Source of the DNA: Stercorarius parasiticus
Taxonomy: Eukaryota > Chordata > Aves > Charadriiformes > Stercorariidae
NCBI GenBank assembly: GCA_013396915.1
Contig: VWZL01000808.1
Coordinates: 186,001 to 250,000 of the forward strand
Length of the DNA stretch: 64,000 nucleotides
Reading direction: 5' to 3'
Part shown: piece after piece, positions 40,838 to 53,256 of the stretch
Layout: every line of letters starts with the position of its first letter
How positions within the stretch are numbered: position 1 is the stretch's first letter
The notes under the pieces: generated by a model
The model's input: the letters and a program-made list of their open reading frames with translations, nothing else
What the model was told of the DNA's origin: nothing
Database searches by the model: none
Made by a program: the position numbers and the translations under genes

Positions 40838-43800
40838 ACCTCGGCTGCTTAAGCAGCTCAGACTCTGCAGCAGCAATTGCTTGTCAGGCTATATTGTAAT
40901 AGTCTGGCAGATGTGATCTCAGAAAAAGCAAAAAAAAAAGCATACGATCAACTCCCCTTCATTTAACTGTAAATATTTTGTACTAAGTAAAAAAACCCAT
41001 CCCTCTCAATAACGTGTTACTCCAAATTATAGCTTAGATTACAAACAAACCATCCAACCCTGGAACTACTATGAAAGAAATCCTGTCTTCTCTGCCTACA
41101 TTGATAGGACTCTGACAACACCAAGATCAATCTGTTTTTCTACAGAACTACAGTGCAGTGTTTCTCCTGCAGATGCAATTGCTATGTACTTTGAAAAGCA
41201 TGACTTCAAGACTGCATGGCAGTTTCGAGCTCCACCCTTAAAAAACCCAAACCAATTATTAATGAATAATAAAAGCAAAGGGAGGGTCTCCTTTTGAAAA
41301 CATTCCTTTTTCTTCATGGTACCCGCTAATTCAGAAAAATCTATTCTTTTTCCCCTCTGTTGGTCTCCTTTTATTGTCTTCAGTTTTGTTTCCTTGCATT
41401 TCTCTGACCCTAAAAACTTGCTTCTGTGTTTCCCTTTTACTGCATCTTCCCCTGAGCTGGGCTTAATTGCTCTCTTTCTTGCAAGCAATCTTTTTCCCCC
41501 CCCAAGAGTGCTAAATGAACACTTTTAATCTGCTATTACCCTGGTTCACATTAAACAGGAAGGGCAGGTAAAGACACACTTCTTTCAATCATTGTAGCTG
41601 GTGTAAAATAATGCATTAAAAACTCGATTTTTTTTTTTTTTAAAAACCGAATATAACCTAATCTAGGATTAAGTGCATATATGAAGATCTGTAAGTATAA
41701 GCTATCCTTTACTGAATTTTAAATTGGAGCCTTCTAAAAAGAGGATGCAAGCAATTTGTAAAATGTCGTCAGTGATTTTTTTCCTCATTCACTTTAACTC
41801 CTCAGCATCTACAGACTGTTCCTTTGAGAAAATAATTTCCATTTAACTGACATGCAACAACAGCAACAAAAATAATGTTGCTTGTGTATGCAGAATCTCA
41901 AACAGCTACAAATGAAATAGAAAAGGATTTTGATATATGACCACCAACTCTCAAATAGAAGCCTCATCAAAAGAAAGAGTATTGCATAAAAACATGACAC
42001 AACAAATGCAGATCATTGCAAAGAATGATTTAATAAGATGATGGATATTATCAAAAAAGCAGCTGGCTTTTCATCCTCCAATGATTTCTTGTTTTGCTAA
42101 ATTAAATGCAAATAGCCCTTAATTTCTTTAATCTCAATTAGTTATATAGGCAGAGGGGAGAGTCTGGACTAGCTAAATGGAAATGAAAAAACTCCATGCA
42201 TTCAGGATAATAAAACCAAAACAAGTATCTAAGGCTTCACTCAAGCCTTACAAGAGCAGAGTTCATCCGGATTTACCAGTCTCCAACACCCTGCCCAGCA
42301 GCACCCTGCTGCTCTGAGCAGTCAATGGAACATTCATAGTTTTCATTCCTCTCTCTTAATTCCCTTTTATAGAAAAAAAGAAACTGAGCAGTGAGGCCAA
42401 TATCTAGTTCTATCATCTGTTGTTTTATGTCTAAACAGCTACTTCTCTTGTTCAGAGAAGTCCCAGCTCACAGAGGTCTAACCCTGGTTAGTCCCACGCT
42501 CCCCCAGATGAGCCAGGAATGGTGCTGCAGAGGGCTGGTCATGAGCAATTCATTGTTTTACAAAAGGGTGCCCAAACAGATCCAGCTATTATTTCACTGT
42601 ATCACCCTACAGACTGGGAAGATTGTTAAGAGATCTTTCCATCTACAAGAAGCTTATCGGCTCATAACACTGCAGAGCCCAAATTAATCCCCTTGAATTA
42701 AATCAATACTGCAGCTGAAACTGATCTTATGACATAATGTATACCAGCTGAAAGGGAAGCACAGGCTGAAAAGGAAAAAAATAACACAAGATAAGTGCAG
42801 CCAGAATATAAAAAAGTTGCAGATACCCTAGGCCTAATTCCTTCAAACTGAAGATCTCCAGGTACGCTCCCCATACTCCCCCCACGATGCTGGAAGAGGG
42901 AGACCTGCACATAAATGAAATGGACTGAGTTTTACAAGCAGTAAACTAGTGCATTAGATGCTAAGAATTATGGATCCATTACATTACAATAGCCTGCAAG
43001 GTACCTTTCTTGAGCACCAACAGATTAAAGCAAAGTAACTATGAATCTTCAGCAGCCTGCCTACCATAAACAAGGGTTAAAGAAACCCAAACAAACAAAA
43101 CCACTCTGCTAGTAGCATGTTGTGTTCAAAGAGATCCTATCTCTGTTCTCTAATACCAGTTCAAACAGAAATCTGTTCCATTGTCTCAAAAGGCTTCAGC
43201 AACAACCACTTTCAATCTCTCAGAGAAAATTGTCTCTTCAGCTCCTGAACCTAGGAACTACATAAGCCTAGCGGGAAGCAAGTTATGGGGAAGACTCAGG
43301 ACTCCGGGAAGAGATTTTAAGCTGCATATATCAAATCATCACTCTGAGATTCAACTACTAACACAGCTCTGCTGCTGCTGCAGGCCTCCTCAAAAATTAG
43401 AAGGGGTGGCTGACACTACCTGTCAAAGTTTGCTAGCATTTGGGCTTGCAGCCAGCTCTGCAAAAGCATTTCATTTTCTGTTTGGTGGTACAATCACTTC
43501 AAATCTCTTCCCTGCAGTGGTTTATGAGAAAAGTGGAAGAAATCAGCTTCTGTACACATCCATCTTGGCACTTTCTGTTTGGAGAAAGTACCATCTGTAG
43601 AAAAAGTTAAACCAAATCTATTCAAGATACATTTGGGGTTAGAAAACGTGGCTGATTGTGTTTCTGTAGGCTCTGCAGTCTCCAGTTGGACAGCAGTGAT
43701 ACCCATGCCGATAACGAAGGGGTTGGTAGGGAAAGCGTTCATGGTATGTGCAGAACAAGATATAACTTGAAGAAAAAAAGCACTTCTTCACATGGTAAGG

Positions 43801-46800
43801 GGACTGAGGTTCTGATGAGTCTCAGCAGTGCTTTAGTGAAGCAACTGCTGTGGGATATGACAAGAGGTCAACAGGCTTTCCTTGCCTGTAGATCTCAGAG
43901 AGCACGCAAAATGTTCTTAAAAACTAGTATTTGGGAGATTCACTTACATGAACCTTTTTAACATTATTGGAGAAAGAATTTGATGGTGGCATCAAATATG
44001 AATAGAGGGGTGTAAACGTAAAGTCTTTACAACATAAGCTCACAGAACTATTTAGGGTTACCATCATTCCTGCTAGTGGTTGAATGTTAATGTTTTTTCC
44101 TAGAAGAGACAGCATAGCAATAGTTGTCTGTTCTGAGTGCATCATGGCAACCCCAATGTAGGGATGCAAGGTGCAATTCCCACCTCCCAGGAGATCGCGC
44201 AGGCAGTGATTTTTGCATGTTTGTTCCCTAGGCTATCAATGGGAATGGATGGCTGTAAGTAGCTTAATCTTGTTTATTAAAAAATATTTACCTGAAAACG
44301 GAACAAAATTCAAAGCAGCTGTCAAAATTCTCTGACAGCTTCAGAATGTCAGAGAAAACAGATGAGATTGTGTCTGCAAATGGATGAAGAAACCAACAAG
44401 GCTGGCTTATGAAGGGGAACCTCATGATGGTCACCTGGAGATGACCATAGTGTCATGCATTAAGTACACAGAACTGTGCTGCTTTAAGTTACATTGCAAC
44501 CAGAGCAATGAGCTCCATTACATCATGGAGACATCTAATCCATGCTGCACTCTGCCTCCCACAAAGAGAAATGCTTTAAAAGCTGACAATCTTCCCAATC
44601 ACACCAGCTGCTCTTCACACACCACCAGCCATCAGCAGCTACCAATTTGAGCAGAACAAGAAAGCCACTGCCTGCACCCTGCAGTCAGGGACCTTGCTAC
44701 TGCCAGATTTAAGTTTCAGCACAGCTAGAACCAAAGTGCCACAATCAGCTCAAGGAAGAATAGAATAGAGCTGCAGAACTCACAGCATGAGAAATACTTA
44801 AAGAAGCATATCCATCACTCATCATGCAACAAACCGAGTTATAGTGGTATTTAGTTGACAGGTAGAGGAAAACAATTGTGGGAAACTATCAGTATGTATG
44901 TTTGCAGAAACAGTCAAAATAAGCATTTTTCTACTACACTTTTTTTTCTCCTCTCCATAAACCCTACTAGCTAGACACTAGTGCAACATCACTTTTCTGA
45001 AAAAGCTGGAGCTGGCCTGTAAGACTCCATGTGTTCAGTGGTCACATTCAGGCGATTTTAAGCAACTCCAGAAAGCATCACCAAACTAACACTTACTCAG
45101 AAGTTGCACTTCCAAACAACTCAATATTTTCCTAGTGCCCAAGTATGTCTAACCGACACAAATGAAAACACAAGCTAATCAGATGAATTTGCTCAGCAGC
45201 ATATTATGACTTTACACTTCGCATACACGCATGCCGCAAATAACAATGGATGACCTAGTTTAACAGCCTGAACCACAGAATTATTAGTTTTCTGCCATAG
45301 CTGTTCTGAGTATCCTTGAATGGCTATTTCCTTCTGCACTTTCCTCTCACCCTTAAAACAAAAGCAAAAAGCATCACAGTGTTTTGAACAGAGCTCCGTA
45401 ATTGGAACAAAAGGTGGCAGTTCAAACCCTTAAGAACACGTAGCATCTGCTTACAATTCTACAGTACAAACAAACCACAAGCTAGTGAAAGCATATTGAG
45501 CTTGTTCTGGCAGAAAACTATGTCACCCCCAGGGAAGGAGGTGGTGGTAATGCCTTAGGGACAGAGACTTTGCTGTCTTCCCTATTGATTAGGTTTAATG
45601 ACATAAGGCTTTTTCTGTACATGCAGCTTTTCCTGTTGAAAAGCATGGCACTCAGGACACAACACTCTGACCTCTTCTTCCGAGTTAACAGCAAGATCCA
45701 CAAGTCTGTCTACACTGCAAAAAGCAGCATAAGGAGGAGAGCCCTGAGCTAGACAGAAACATGCTGTGAGCATTAGAGTTACAACACTGTGGTGCACTGC
45801 AAAAGCTACTTACCGAGTTGAAAGGTAGTGCTAATTTACACCAGGTACAATGTCGCAGTCACATGGCCAAGTAGCTTTCAGGAGCCACATCCATAGCTTG
45901 GAACAATGTGATTTTGCACTTTGTAGTCGTAACTAAGCCCGGTGCACATTGAATATCCTTGCAACACAGACAGTGTAACTAGGCAGGTACACTAAGTAGA
46001 CTGCAGTGACTGGGATAAGCTTCACAAAGCGATGAAGCGAACTTGTGAAAGATGATTCCATACACTGTTTTTAAATGCAAAGACATCACCACTGGTCCAG
46101 GGAGTGCACATTTTACTCAACACAAAGACTTTCAAAATCCACTTGAACTCCGAAGGAAATAGTTGTTTTTCTCCTGTGAAGCCTTCTCAGTAAGAAATTT
46201 CTCTATTCTGCACCATCACTGCAAACCATCCCCTTCTGTCACCAGTAACTGTCCTAGTAATCTTCAGAAACTAGGACAGGTAGGATGCAGTTAGTCAGAG
46301 TTTCAACCACCAGGAATTAGAAACAAGATTTCCCTGTATCACAGCTGGGTGCCCGGTCCCCTAGGTTATTATGCATGCAGAGGGATTTCTCCACCTCTGG
46401 CTTCCAGAAAGTCTGCCTAGTACTTCATCAGCCTTCAGCCAAAAAAACATCACTGGATTGGGTAGATTCGTAACAGAATACTGACTGGTGTGGGCTATAC
46501 TCCAACACAGCCACTAGCAGATGGACTAGCAGCTCTTCTCTTCCACACTGCCGTTCAAGTGGTATACCATATGGAAGAAAAAAAAAAAAACAAATCTAAT
46601 CTGTGTAGAGCTGAGTACTACACATCCAAACTTAGTCCACCACTTAAGCAATTTTACACACTCTTGTGGCAAAAGATACAGTAGTGGAGCCCAGACTCCT
46701 TTTATGGGAATTCCCCCATCTGAAAAAAAAAAAATCTTTGGTAGAATCCTCCAACAAATCTTAACATCACTGCCGCTGTTAAGGGCCTGACCATAGGCAG

Positions 46801-48404
46801 TGCTTTGCTATAGCATATATGAAAACAAGCATTACAATACAGACAGGACAGATGTTTTTAAGCTGCATTCTCACCGCACTACCATTAAGACAAGGTTTAC
46901 AGTTTGTGTACTTGTGCAAGACTAAGTATTCTTTTGCCTTTTACACTCTTCAGAGACATTCACACCTTTGTTTAAGCAATGCTGAGAAGCTCAAGTATTA
47001 CAAGTATATATATATTCAATGCTAATTACTAAATACTCACGCAATTTTACATAATACCATATATTTTGAGCTCCCACTTTCCACAGGCTGGCACTGTAAT
47101 TTCAGTCTGAGCAGGAAGAACAATCAGCCTCACACTGGTTCCTTGTGATTTGTATTGACATAACACTGTTCACCCATCCCAAAGCAGTTTTTTTCCACCC
47201 ACCCCTGAAAAAACAGCCATTTCTAAAACTGAAACCCATCAGTCACCTCTGAGGGCTGGTGACACAGCCATACCACTCCAGTTCAAGAAAAGCAAGCAGG
47301 GGTGGGAGGCTGTAAGGGAAAAAACCCTGCAGACAGGTCAGTGTCGGCCAACAGAAGATAAAGCATCTCTCTTTTGCCAAAGAAAGACAAACTATCTTCT
47401 AGCTTAAATTAGGTATTTCCAGTAAATAAACATAGATTAGGAATAGTTTAATAGCAAGCACTATTTTAAGATTGACTCAGGCCCCAAGGTTAGCAATTAT
47501 ATTCTCCAGTTATTCTTTTTCTTACCTGGCTACTTCCTAATAAGGGTTTCTAAATCTCAAGAGGTTTCAGATTCATATCAGAAAGGTATCTTCTTCTTGC
47601 AACAGCCACCTCAAAGTACTCTGGGTGACAGAGAATAGAACACAGGCCACGACACTTCAGATTAAAGGTCACCACATCTCATCCTCTCCTGCATATACCC
47701 TACCTGCCAGCCTAACCTCCTCCCTCAGTCTATCTTTGCAGCCCCCAACTTCCCCCTCACCCTGCTGAGGTGGTGATTTTTATAGCAGCTGTTGCTCATC
47801 ACTCCTTGATTCCAGTCAGGGCTGCAATTAGCCCTTCATTAGCCCTGCACCAGGGTAGCTGGGGGTGTTGTTTCCCCTCCTCCAAAGCCTGTGTGTGGAA
47901 AGGAAATCAGCACCCACCCTCTGCCTGCTGTTTTCTGTCACTGAAGTCTGTTGTACGGAGCTGGCTGGTGGTGGTAACACCACCTCACTGTGGGTACAGG
48001 CACCTCATGCACTGCCTCTTCGCCACAGGGCCAGAACACTTCAGGAACACACAGCGCTCTCCTTGTCAGAGTGCATGGGCATGACAAAGTTGTGGTGGCA
48101 AGAATGCATCTTCTGTGGATGAAACATGTTGCAGGGAAGCTCTGAGTGAACTCCTTGTCATCTTTCATAAGCCCTCAGGCATGTTTATTGATAGTAGAAT
48201 AGATAACAAGATGCTTTCAGTAGTGTATGCAATTAGGAAAAAATCTCTAGTGTAAAATGTAAGAATTAAATAAGCATATGTGAATCCTTCATAAACACAG
48301 TCATCCTTACTGTTACCAACAAGCCAAATCAGAAGCCTGGCCTGCTGCTGTGCAATTTGAGCACGTACTGTGGAGAGACAGTGAGATGGGCAGGGGGCCA
48401 CCAA

Positions 48405-48766
48405 CCCTGACTGGAGAAGCTGTGGGAGCTGGGCTTGTTCAGCCTGGGGAAGAAACAGCTTCAGGGGGGCACAAAACAAGGCCCCCAGTAACTACAATGG
48501 GTTTATTGAGAAGATAGATCTGGGCTCTTTATTGAGGTGCTCTGTGGAAGAAAAGGCACAATGGATGTAAATTTGAAAAAAACACATTTTAGCTAAAGAA
48601 AGTAATTTTCACTATGAGAATAATTAAGGAACGAGTTACCCAGAGCCTTGGAGGTTTTCAGGACTGGGCAAATCCGTAAGCACTCTGATGTGGATTCAGT
48701 GTGACCCTGCTTTGGGCAGGAGACCCCCGAAGGCCCTCCCAGCTGGGGTGTCCCTGTGATGCTACT
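48405..48766 (+). mobile_element. Old, diverged CR1 LINE 3' end
   Basis: CTGGAGAAGCTGTGGGAGCT, GGCTTGTTCAGCCTGGGGAA, a block near ACCCAGAGCCTTGGAGGTTT and the 3' part around GTGACCCTGCTTTGGGCAGG, then CCTCCCAGCTGGGGTGTCCC, follow CR1 order. The middle contains A-rich sequence with little CR1 similarity, and the octamer tail is missing or decayed. It is an ancient copy. Confidence 0.75.
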
Positions 48767-51330
48767 AATCAGCTGAGTCCTTCCACAGCCAGCCAGAAGC
48801 CAGCCACTGGATGTCACCCTGCGCTCACCGAACACTGCTCCCACTGGCAAAATCAAATCCCATAGCAGTGGGAAGGCTTTCTTAATTACAAGCTTTTTAC
48901 GTCAGGTAATGACTTAGGAGCATTACACTTCTTCAAAGCCAACCTTGCTGAAAAATACACAACAGTTTAGTTTAAACGCTTCTGAATCCCCACTTAAGGT
49001 TGAAAACTCAATGCTAATTTCAGGCAAATAGATACTGTAAGATTGCAAGTTTGAGGCAGTTTGAGGCCACATAAAGAGTCCTACACAGCCTTGTTTAAAC
49101 GCAAAAATCAAATACACATCAAACTGTGTGTATATTTCCCCTATGCTGGGATAAAATGAACAGAAACAGACTGTAAGGTCTTGTCATATAAATAGCACAC
49201 ACTGCATGTAAGATATTGTGTACATATTACCAAAACAATAACAGTGAAACTGCTGTGATTTCTAGAAAGAGACTGCAAGGACAATAATCACTGTAGGGGA
49301 AAAGAAAGAAACTAGAAAATCAAAAGCATCCTCCACTGCCTGCTAGCATAATATTGATTCTCCTCTCCTCCTCCTGAAAGTCAGTTCCTGTTTATTTCAG
49401 CCAGGTACACTACAGCATGAACACTTAAGGGTCTAAATGATCTGTTTTGAAACAAGCTTCACCTAAGAATGTTAAAGGCAGAAAGCAGATCCATGTTCAG
49501 TGTCAAAACTATTGATCTTTAACCGTTAACTTCACATTAATAGTGCTGCCAACTGGAAGCACTCAAAGTTTTCTCCAGGCATCCCATGCTCCCCTGCCAT
49601 TTCCCCCTTCCCCACTTCCCCCAGATTTCATCGTACAAGTCTGGGATAATTTGTTTACCTTTGGTGGTCGTGCTGTTAAGATTAAGGTTGTCACACTTCC
49701 CTACATTTGTAAAGGGTAGAAACTTAGACTTTCCTCTAAAAACAAGCGATTCCCAAGTAATAATTCAAGCCTCAGCAATGGGAATTTTAAATTAATCAAA
49801 CATTGTGAAACTTGCAATAAAATAATGACAATTGAGGCATATTGCGCCTCTCCTCTAGAGTGAGAAGACCATGTCAGACTGCTACACCTCCACTCTTCTG
49901 AGCACACACACCACCCCTTGCGAAGTGAATCTACCCAACATGCCTACTCAGTGTAGCATTTACACCACGAAGAGATTGCCCTCAGAGAGGCAATGGCCAT
50001 GAAGATCAGGAATTTCTGCACTTTTGTCACGCCCCTGGTGACAAATGAATGAAGTCACAATTCTCCTTTGGACAACTAAAAAAAGGATCCTGCCAAAAAG
50101 TCACATGATGAAGCTATAAATTTATCTAGTCTGTCACACCAGAGTTCAGATTGTAGCATGGGTCACCAGTGCTTGTGAGATGACAGTTTTACACAATGCG
50201 GATGTATAAAACAAGCACCTATGACATTCTGCAGACAAAAGGTGCTACAAAGCTTCATGAGATTGGGAACTGTCCAACAGTTGCACATTAGAGACTGAAT
50301 TCAGTAGACAAGTAGCTTTGCCAGTACAATGCTTCTTCACAGCCAGATGCTTTACGAATTCGACAAAGTGAACCCTTATCTTACTTTCCACAGAATTAGA
50401 TTTTCAAGTAGCAAAGACAGACTTTGATGCCCCTTGAAAGCCTGCTGAGTTATTTTCTGCACAGAAGAGATCACCGCAGAACAGGGCCTCTGATGGCAGC
50501 CAGGGAAAAAGCAAAGAAAAATAAATATATACTGCCCACATTCTGCCATGGTGGCCCCAGACTTGCTATAACTGCCAAAGAAGTAATAGCAGGCTGTTTT
50601 TCACCGATACTCCAAACGTTGCCTTTTGTGCAAGCTCAAAAAGGACAATATATGTATACCTACTCCCTGTTGTATGCATCCTGCACTGCCTGTATTCTCC
50701 TCTTTGTTGTTTTACTGTGCTGAAGTATCCATAGCTCATACAAGCTGGTTAAAGAGCAAACAGGAGCTGAAACCAGTTATGTCTGCAAAGCTTTTCTTTA
50801 TGAGGACGTGGGTTAAGGATTTAGCGCAATGTCAAGGACTAAAAATACTGGTCTCACTTTATACCACAGTTCTCCTCGCCTGGAGCTCCTGTACTGTAAA
50901 TGAAGAGGAAAGGACAGTATCTTTGTGGAGAAATGTATACAAAGCTTTTTACATCTGCCTCTTACACATTCACACAGAACTGGGTATATTAATAACTGTA
51001 AGTAGTTCTCTGAGATGATGAGTTGAGAAAAAGCTCCTATTTGCCAATAGCAAGTGCTAAGCCTCACCTCTGAATTTTCATTCACGATATCCACAGTGCA
51101 ATTTAATGTATTTTGTATGTTGTTCGCAAACACCTACTGCTACGTGTACTTTTTCTGGTACCTGCAGCTTCTAATGTGTGACTAGGTATAGGATGGATTT
51201 CCATCGAGCCTGTCTAAAATGAATGCACGCCAACTGCAAACACCTCACCATGAAGAGCTGTGCTGAGTGGGAAGGATCCATCTGAAAAATTACACTTTGT
51301 TGGTTAGAAAGTAACTGTTTGCTCACAAAT
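48767..51330. other. Intergenic DNA, no gene seen
   Basis: About 2.5 kb. A 130-codon open frame (50626-51018, plus) just before the LTR has no recognisable domain or splice context and is treated as chance. No repeat was recognised apart from short simple tracts. Confidence 0.55.
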
Positions 51331-51945
51331 TGTCCTGGTGTGAGTGACACACGATTAATTTCTTTTTCAGTAATTTTACTTTTCTGTAAGGTCTCTTCTA
51401 ATGCTAAGGAAAACTGTATTTCTAGAAGACTATAGTGTGTGAATCTGTGAAAATACTTACTTTATAGCCAGCTATGGTGTGCGGATTTCAAGGTCTCGGT
51501 GTTTTCGAGCTCAGCAGGTGTGGAGATGAGGAGTGAGACCCGGGCACTCGGCCCAACCTGGCCAACAGGATTATTTCATATGATGAATGTCACATTCAAT
51601 ATGAATTAGAATTCTGAGTCAGGAGTCTCCCTCTTCTATGATGGCTGTAGTGCTCGCAGCGTCCGACATTTGCTGTCCCCTGCTGGGAGTGCACAGCTTC
51701 ATTGCTGAGAGAATGGGCTGGGTATAACCCTTGTGTATTTTATACTGGTATCAGGATCAATCCTGGTTCTGTAGTGTTGTTAATGTTAATTACTTGGCTT
51801 ATTCTATTAAATCCGTTTATATTTCAACCCTCAGGTTTCCTTGTTTTTTTCACCAATACCCATTCCCAGGTGGGGAGGGCTCATCGAGTGGTAGAGTAAT
51901 TGTCTAAAAGACAATGAATTGTGGTGGGTTCCTCAAACTGTAACA
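51331..51945 (+). mobile_element. Solo LTR of an avian endogenous retrovirus (ERVL-like), with target-site duplication
   Basis: The 615-bp element starts TGTCCTGGTG and ends GTAACA, so it has TG...CA termini. The 5 bp before it (CAAAT, 51326-51330) are repeated exactly after it (51946-51950). A 5-bp duplication is typical of ERVL-class integrations. An ATTAAA polyadenylation word lies near 51805. No internal retroviral coding sequence is present on either side, so it is a solo LTR left by recombination. Orientation is plus. It is inserted about 100 bp from the CpG island at 52040. Confidence 0.85.
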
Positions 51946-52039
51946 CAAATGCAAGTACTGCTAGTCCTTCAACATTCCGTCATTCAGCCTCCCCAGAGCC
52001 ATGAGATTTTACCTGAAGAACTCACTTTTCGAGGCTGAA

Positions 52040-52440
52040 CTGACGACACGGCGGGTGAAAAGCACAGCCACTTTCAGTCACAGGCACGTTTACCGTCGAG
52101 TGACACAACCTCCCGCTCCGGGCAAGGGCAGGACCCTCAGCCCAGCGGCTCCCGGCCGGCGGCAACGGAAGGCAGAGCGACACCGCGCCGCCACGGGGCC
52201 TCAAGCCAGCCCCTCTCCGCGTCCCACAGCCGCGAGCTGGCGGCGCGAGGGAGAGGGGGAGAATGCCCGATTGCCATTGGCTGGCGTGCGCGCGGCCCCG
52301 CCCTTCGAGAAGGTTCTGGGCCGGCTGAGGCGCGGGGGCGTCCCTGAGGGCGGGAGAAGCATCGCCCGGGGCAGGGCTGCCGAAAGAGCGTGGTCGGGGC
52401 TACAGCGAGGCATCGGTTTTGAGGCGGAGGGCCTTCCTCC
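52040..52440. promoter_or_regulatory. Orphan CpG island, candidate TATA-less promoter
   Basis: This 400-bp block is dense in CG dinucleotides and GC-rich, in sharp contrast to the AT-rich rest of the window. It contains an inverted CCAAT box (ATTGG, 52276-52280), GC boxes (CCCCGCCC, 52296-52303, and GGGCGGGA, 52348-52355) and the heat-shock element listed separately. No TATA box is seen. No coding exon of a known gene touches it, and OTOR's poly(A) signal is about 550 bp away. A long open frame through it (52001-52522) is the usual by-product of GC-rich sequence. Strong splice donors lie on both sides: minus strand AAAA|GTGAGT at 52026/52025 and CAG|GTAAAA at 52013/52012, and plus strand CAG|GTGAGA at 52755/52756. 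The likely product is one or two non-coding RNAs. Confidence 0.7.
52303..52317. promoter_or_regulatory. Perfect three-unit heat-shock element
   Basis: CTTCGAGAAGGTTCT fits nTTCnnGAAnnTTCn without mismatch, the trimer site bound by HSF proteins. It directly abuts a GC box (52296-52303) and lies 23 bp from an inverted CCAAT box, which is a normal arrangement for an inducible proximal promoter. HSF binding is inferred from the motif. Confidence 0.6.
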
Positions 52441-52995
52441 GTTCTGCGTGGCTTCAGAAACGTGCTTTTTCGTGGGAAAAAAAAAAAAAATATTCTTCTC
52501 CGTCACCCAATTCCACGAGTGAGGCTCTCAGCAGGCAGCCCGACTGCTAGAGGCCTCCTCCAATTCTCATGCTTTGAATATTTAGCAGAGGCTGAGCATC
52601 TTCTATATGGGTGCTCTAGAGAAGCAACAGGGCACTGTGCTCCCTCCAAGCTGCCTGGGCAGGCAGCACCCCCAGCATTACGCACTCGTGTGTCAGCCCA
52701 TGGCTCTGGTCCACAGTTTCTGCTTGAACGTGCCACAAACAAGCACATACAACAGGTGAGAGTTTCTGAGACAGGATTAAGGCCCGTATCCAGTTCCTGG
52801 TGATTTCTCAGTTGTTAGATAGCTCTTGCCACAAAAATTATTTGTTCCAGTGAGCGGAATATGAGTTACATGTGGCTGACCCAAGGAAGGTGTTTTTAAT
52901 ATCTAATACACGGTGTAAGGTATGGCAGGAAACACAGGACAAGGTCACGCATCTAATCCCATACACACATTTACAGCAATTCAAAGGCTATTAGC

Positions 52996-53001
52996 TTTAT
53001 T
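52996..53001 (-). terminator. OTOR: OTOR polyadenylation signal AATAAA
   Basis: On the minus strand, AATAAA lies about 230 nt past the OTOR stop codon. It is followed after some 25 nt by a GU-rich stretch (TGTAAATGTGTGTATGGG), as expected for a cleavage site near 52975-52985. It is the first canonical signal after the stop. Confidence 0.75.
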
Positions 53002-53232
53002 AACAAGTAATGAAGTATATGCAGGTAAAATCTAAAGAACAAATCCTGTGTGGCACTACTTCCCCATCCCAAATCACTCCCTTCAAATGAAAACTTTCTT
53101 GTTTTGAAGAAGGATTATGTGTTTCACAAACATCTATTACAGGAAGGTCTGCGTGTTCAGGGAGGGCGTCCAGGTTTCCTCCTGTCAGTTTTTCCTGGTA
53201 GCAGCTGAGAGATTACCTGACCACTTTCAGCA

Positions 53233-53256
53233 CTATTCACAGAAGAAATCAATGTC
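53233..53256 (-). CDS. OTOR: OTOR coding exon 4 (last 7 residues and stop)
   Basis: After a 2.9-kb intron, a pyrimidine-rich tract ending TTTCAG is followed by GACATTGATTTC and on to TAG, encoding DIDFFCE-stop. This is identical to the human otoraplin C terminus as I recall it, and it supplies the last disulphide cysteine. The coding part is only 24 nt, so gene predictors could miss it and read into intron 3 instead. Confidence 0.93.
   Translation of the reverse strand, partial: DIDFFCE

Larger units (their letters stand above)
27140..48404. other. Long gene-free interval
   Basis: About 21 kb without a defensible exon, RNA gene or well-preserved mobile element. It holds low-complexity runs (for example 33294-33333), a GA tract at 31387-31398, a short tandem duplication (32192-32235), a poly-C gap (39772-39783) and a CTCF-like motif (40824-40837). 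Open frames of 100-139 codons (for example 39374-39760 minus and 43181-43600 plus) have no family resemblance, splice context or partner frames. They look like chance. Confidence 0.6.

Noticed and set aside
43494..44169. Two neighbouring minus-strand open frames considered as a retrocopy or viral remnant
   Set aside because: No motif of a known gene or retroelement, no poly-A tail and no flanking duplication.
50626..51018. 130-codon open frame just before the solo LTR
   Set aside because: No recognisable domain, no splice context and no similarity I know. It is within chance expectation for a 64-kb window.
1..52000. PCSK2 exons expected from human synteny
   Set aside because: None of the subtilisin-domain or propeptide sequence expected for PCSK2 appears in any frame. 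The gene presumably lies further out.
52001..52522. 173-codon open frame on the plus strand across the CpG island
   Set aside because: GC-rich sequence lacks stop codons by composition. The protein is Arg/Pro/Ala-rich with no domain, and other frames here are open as well.
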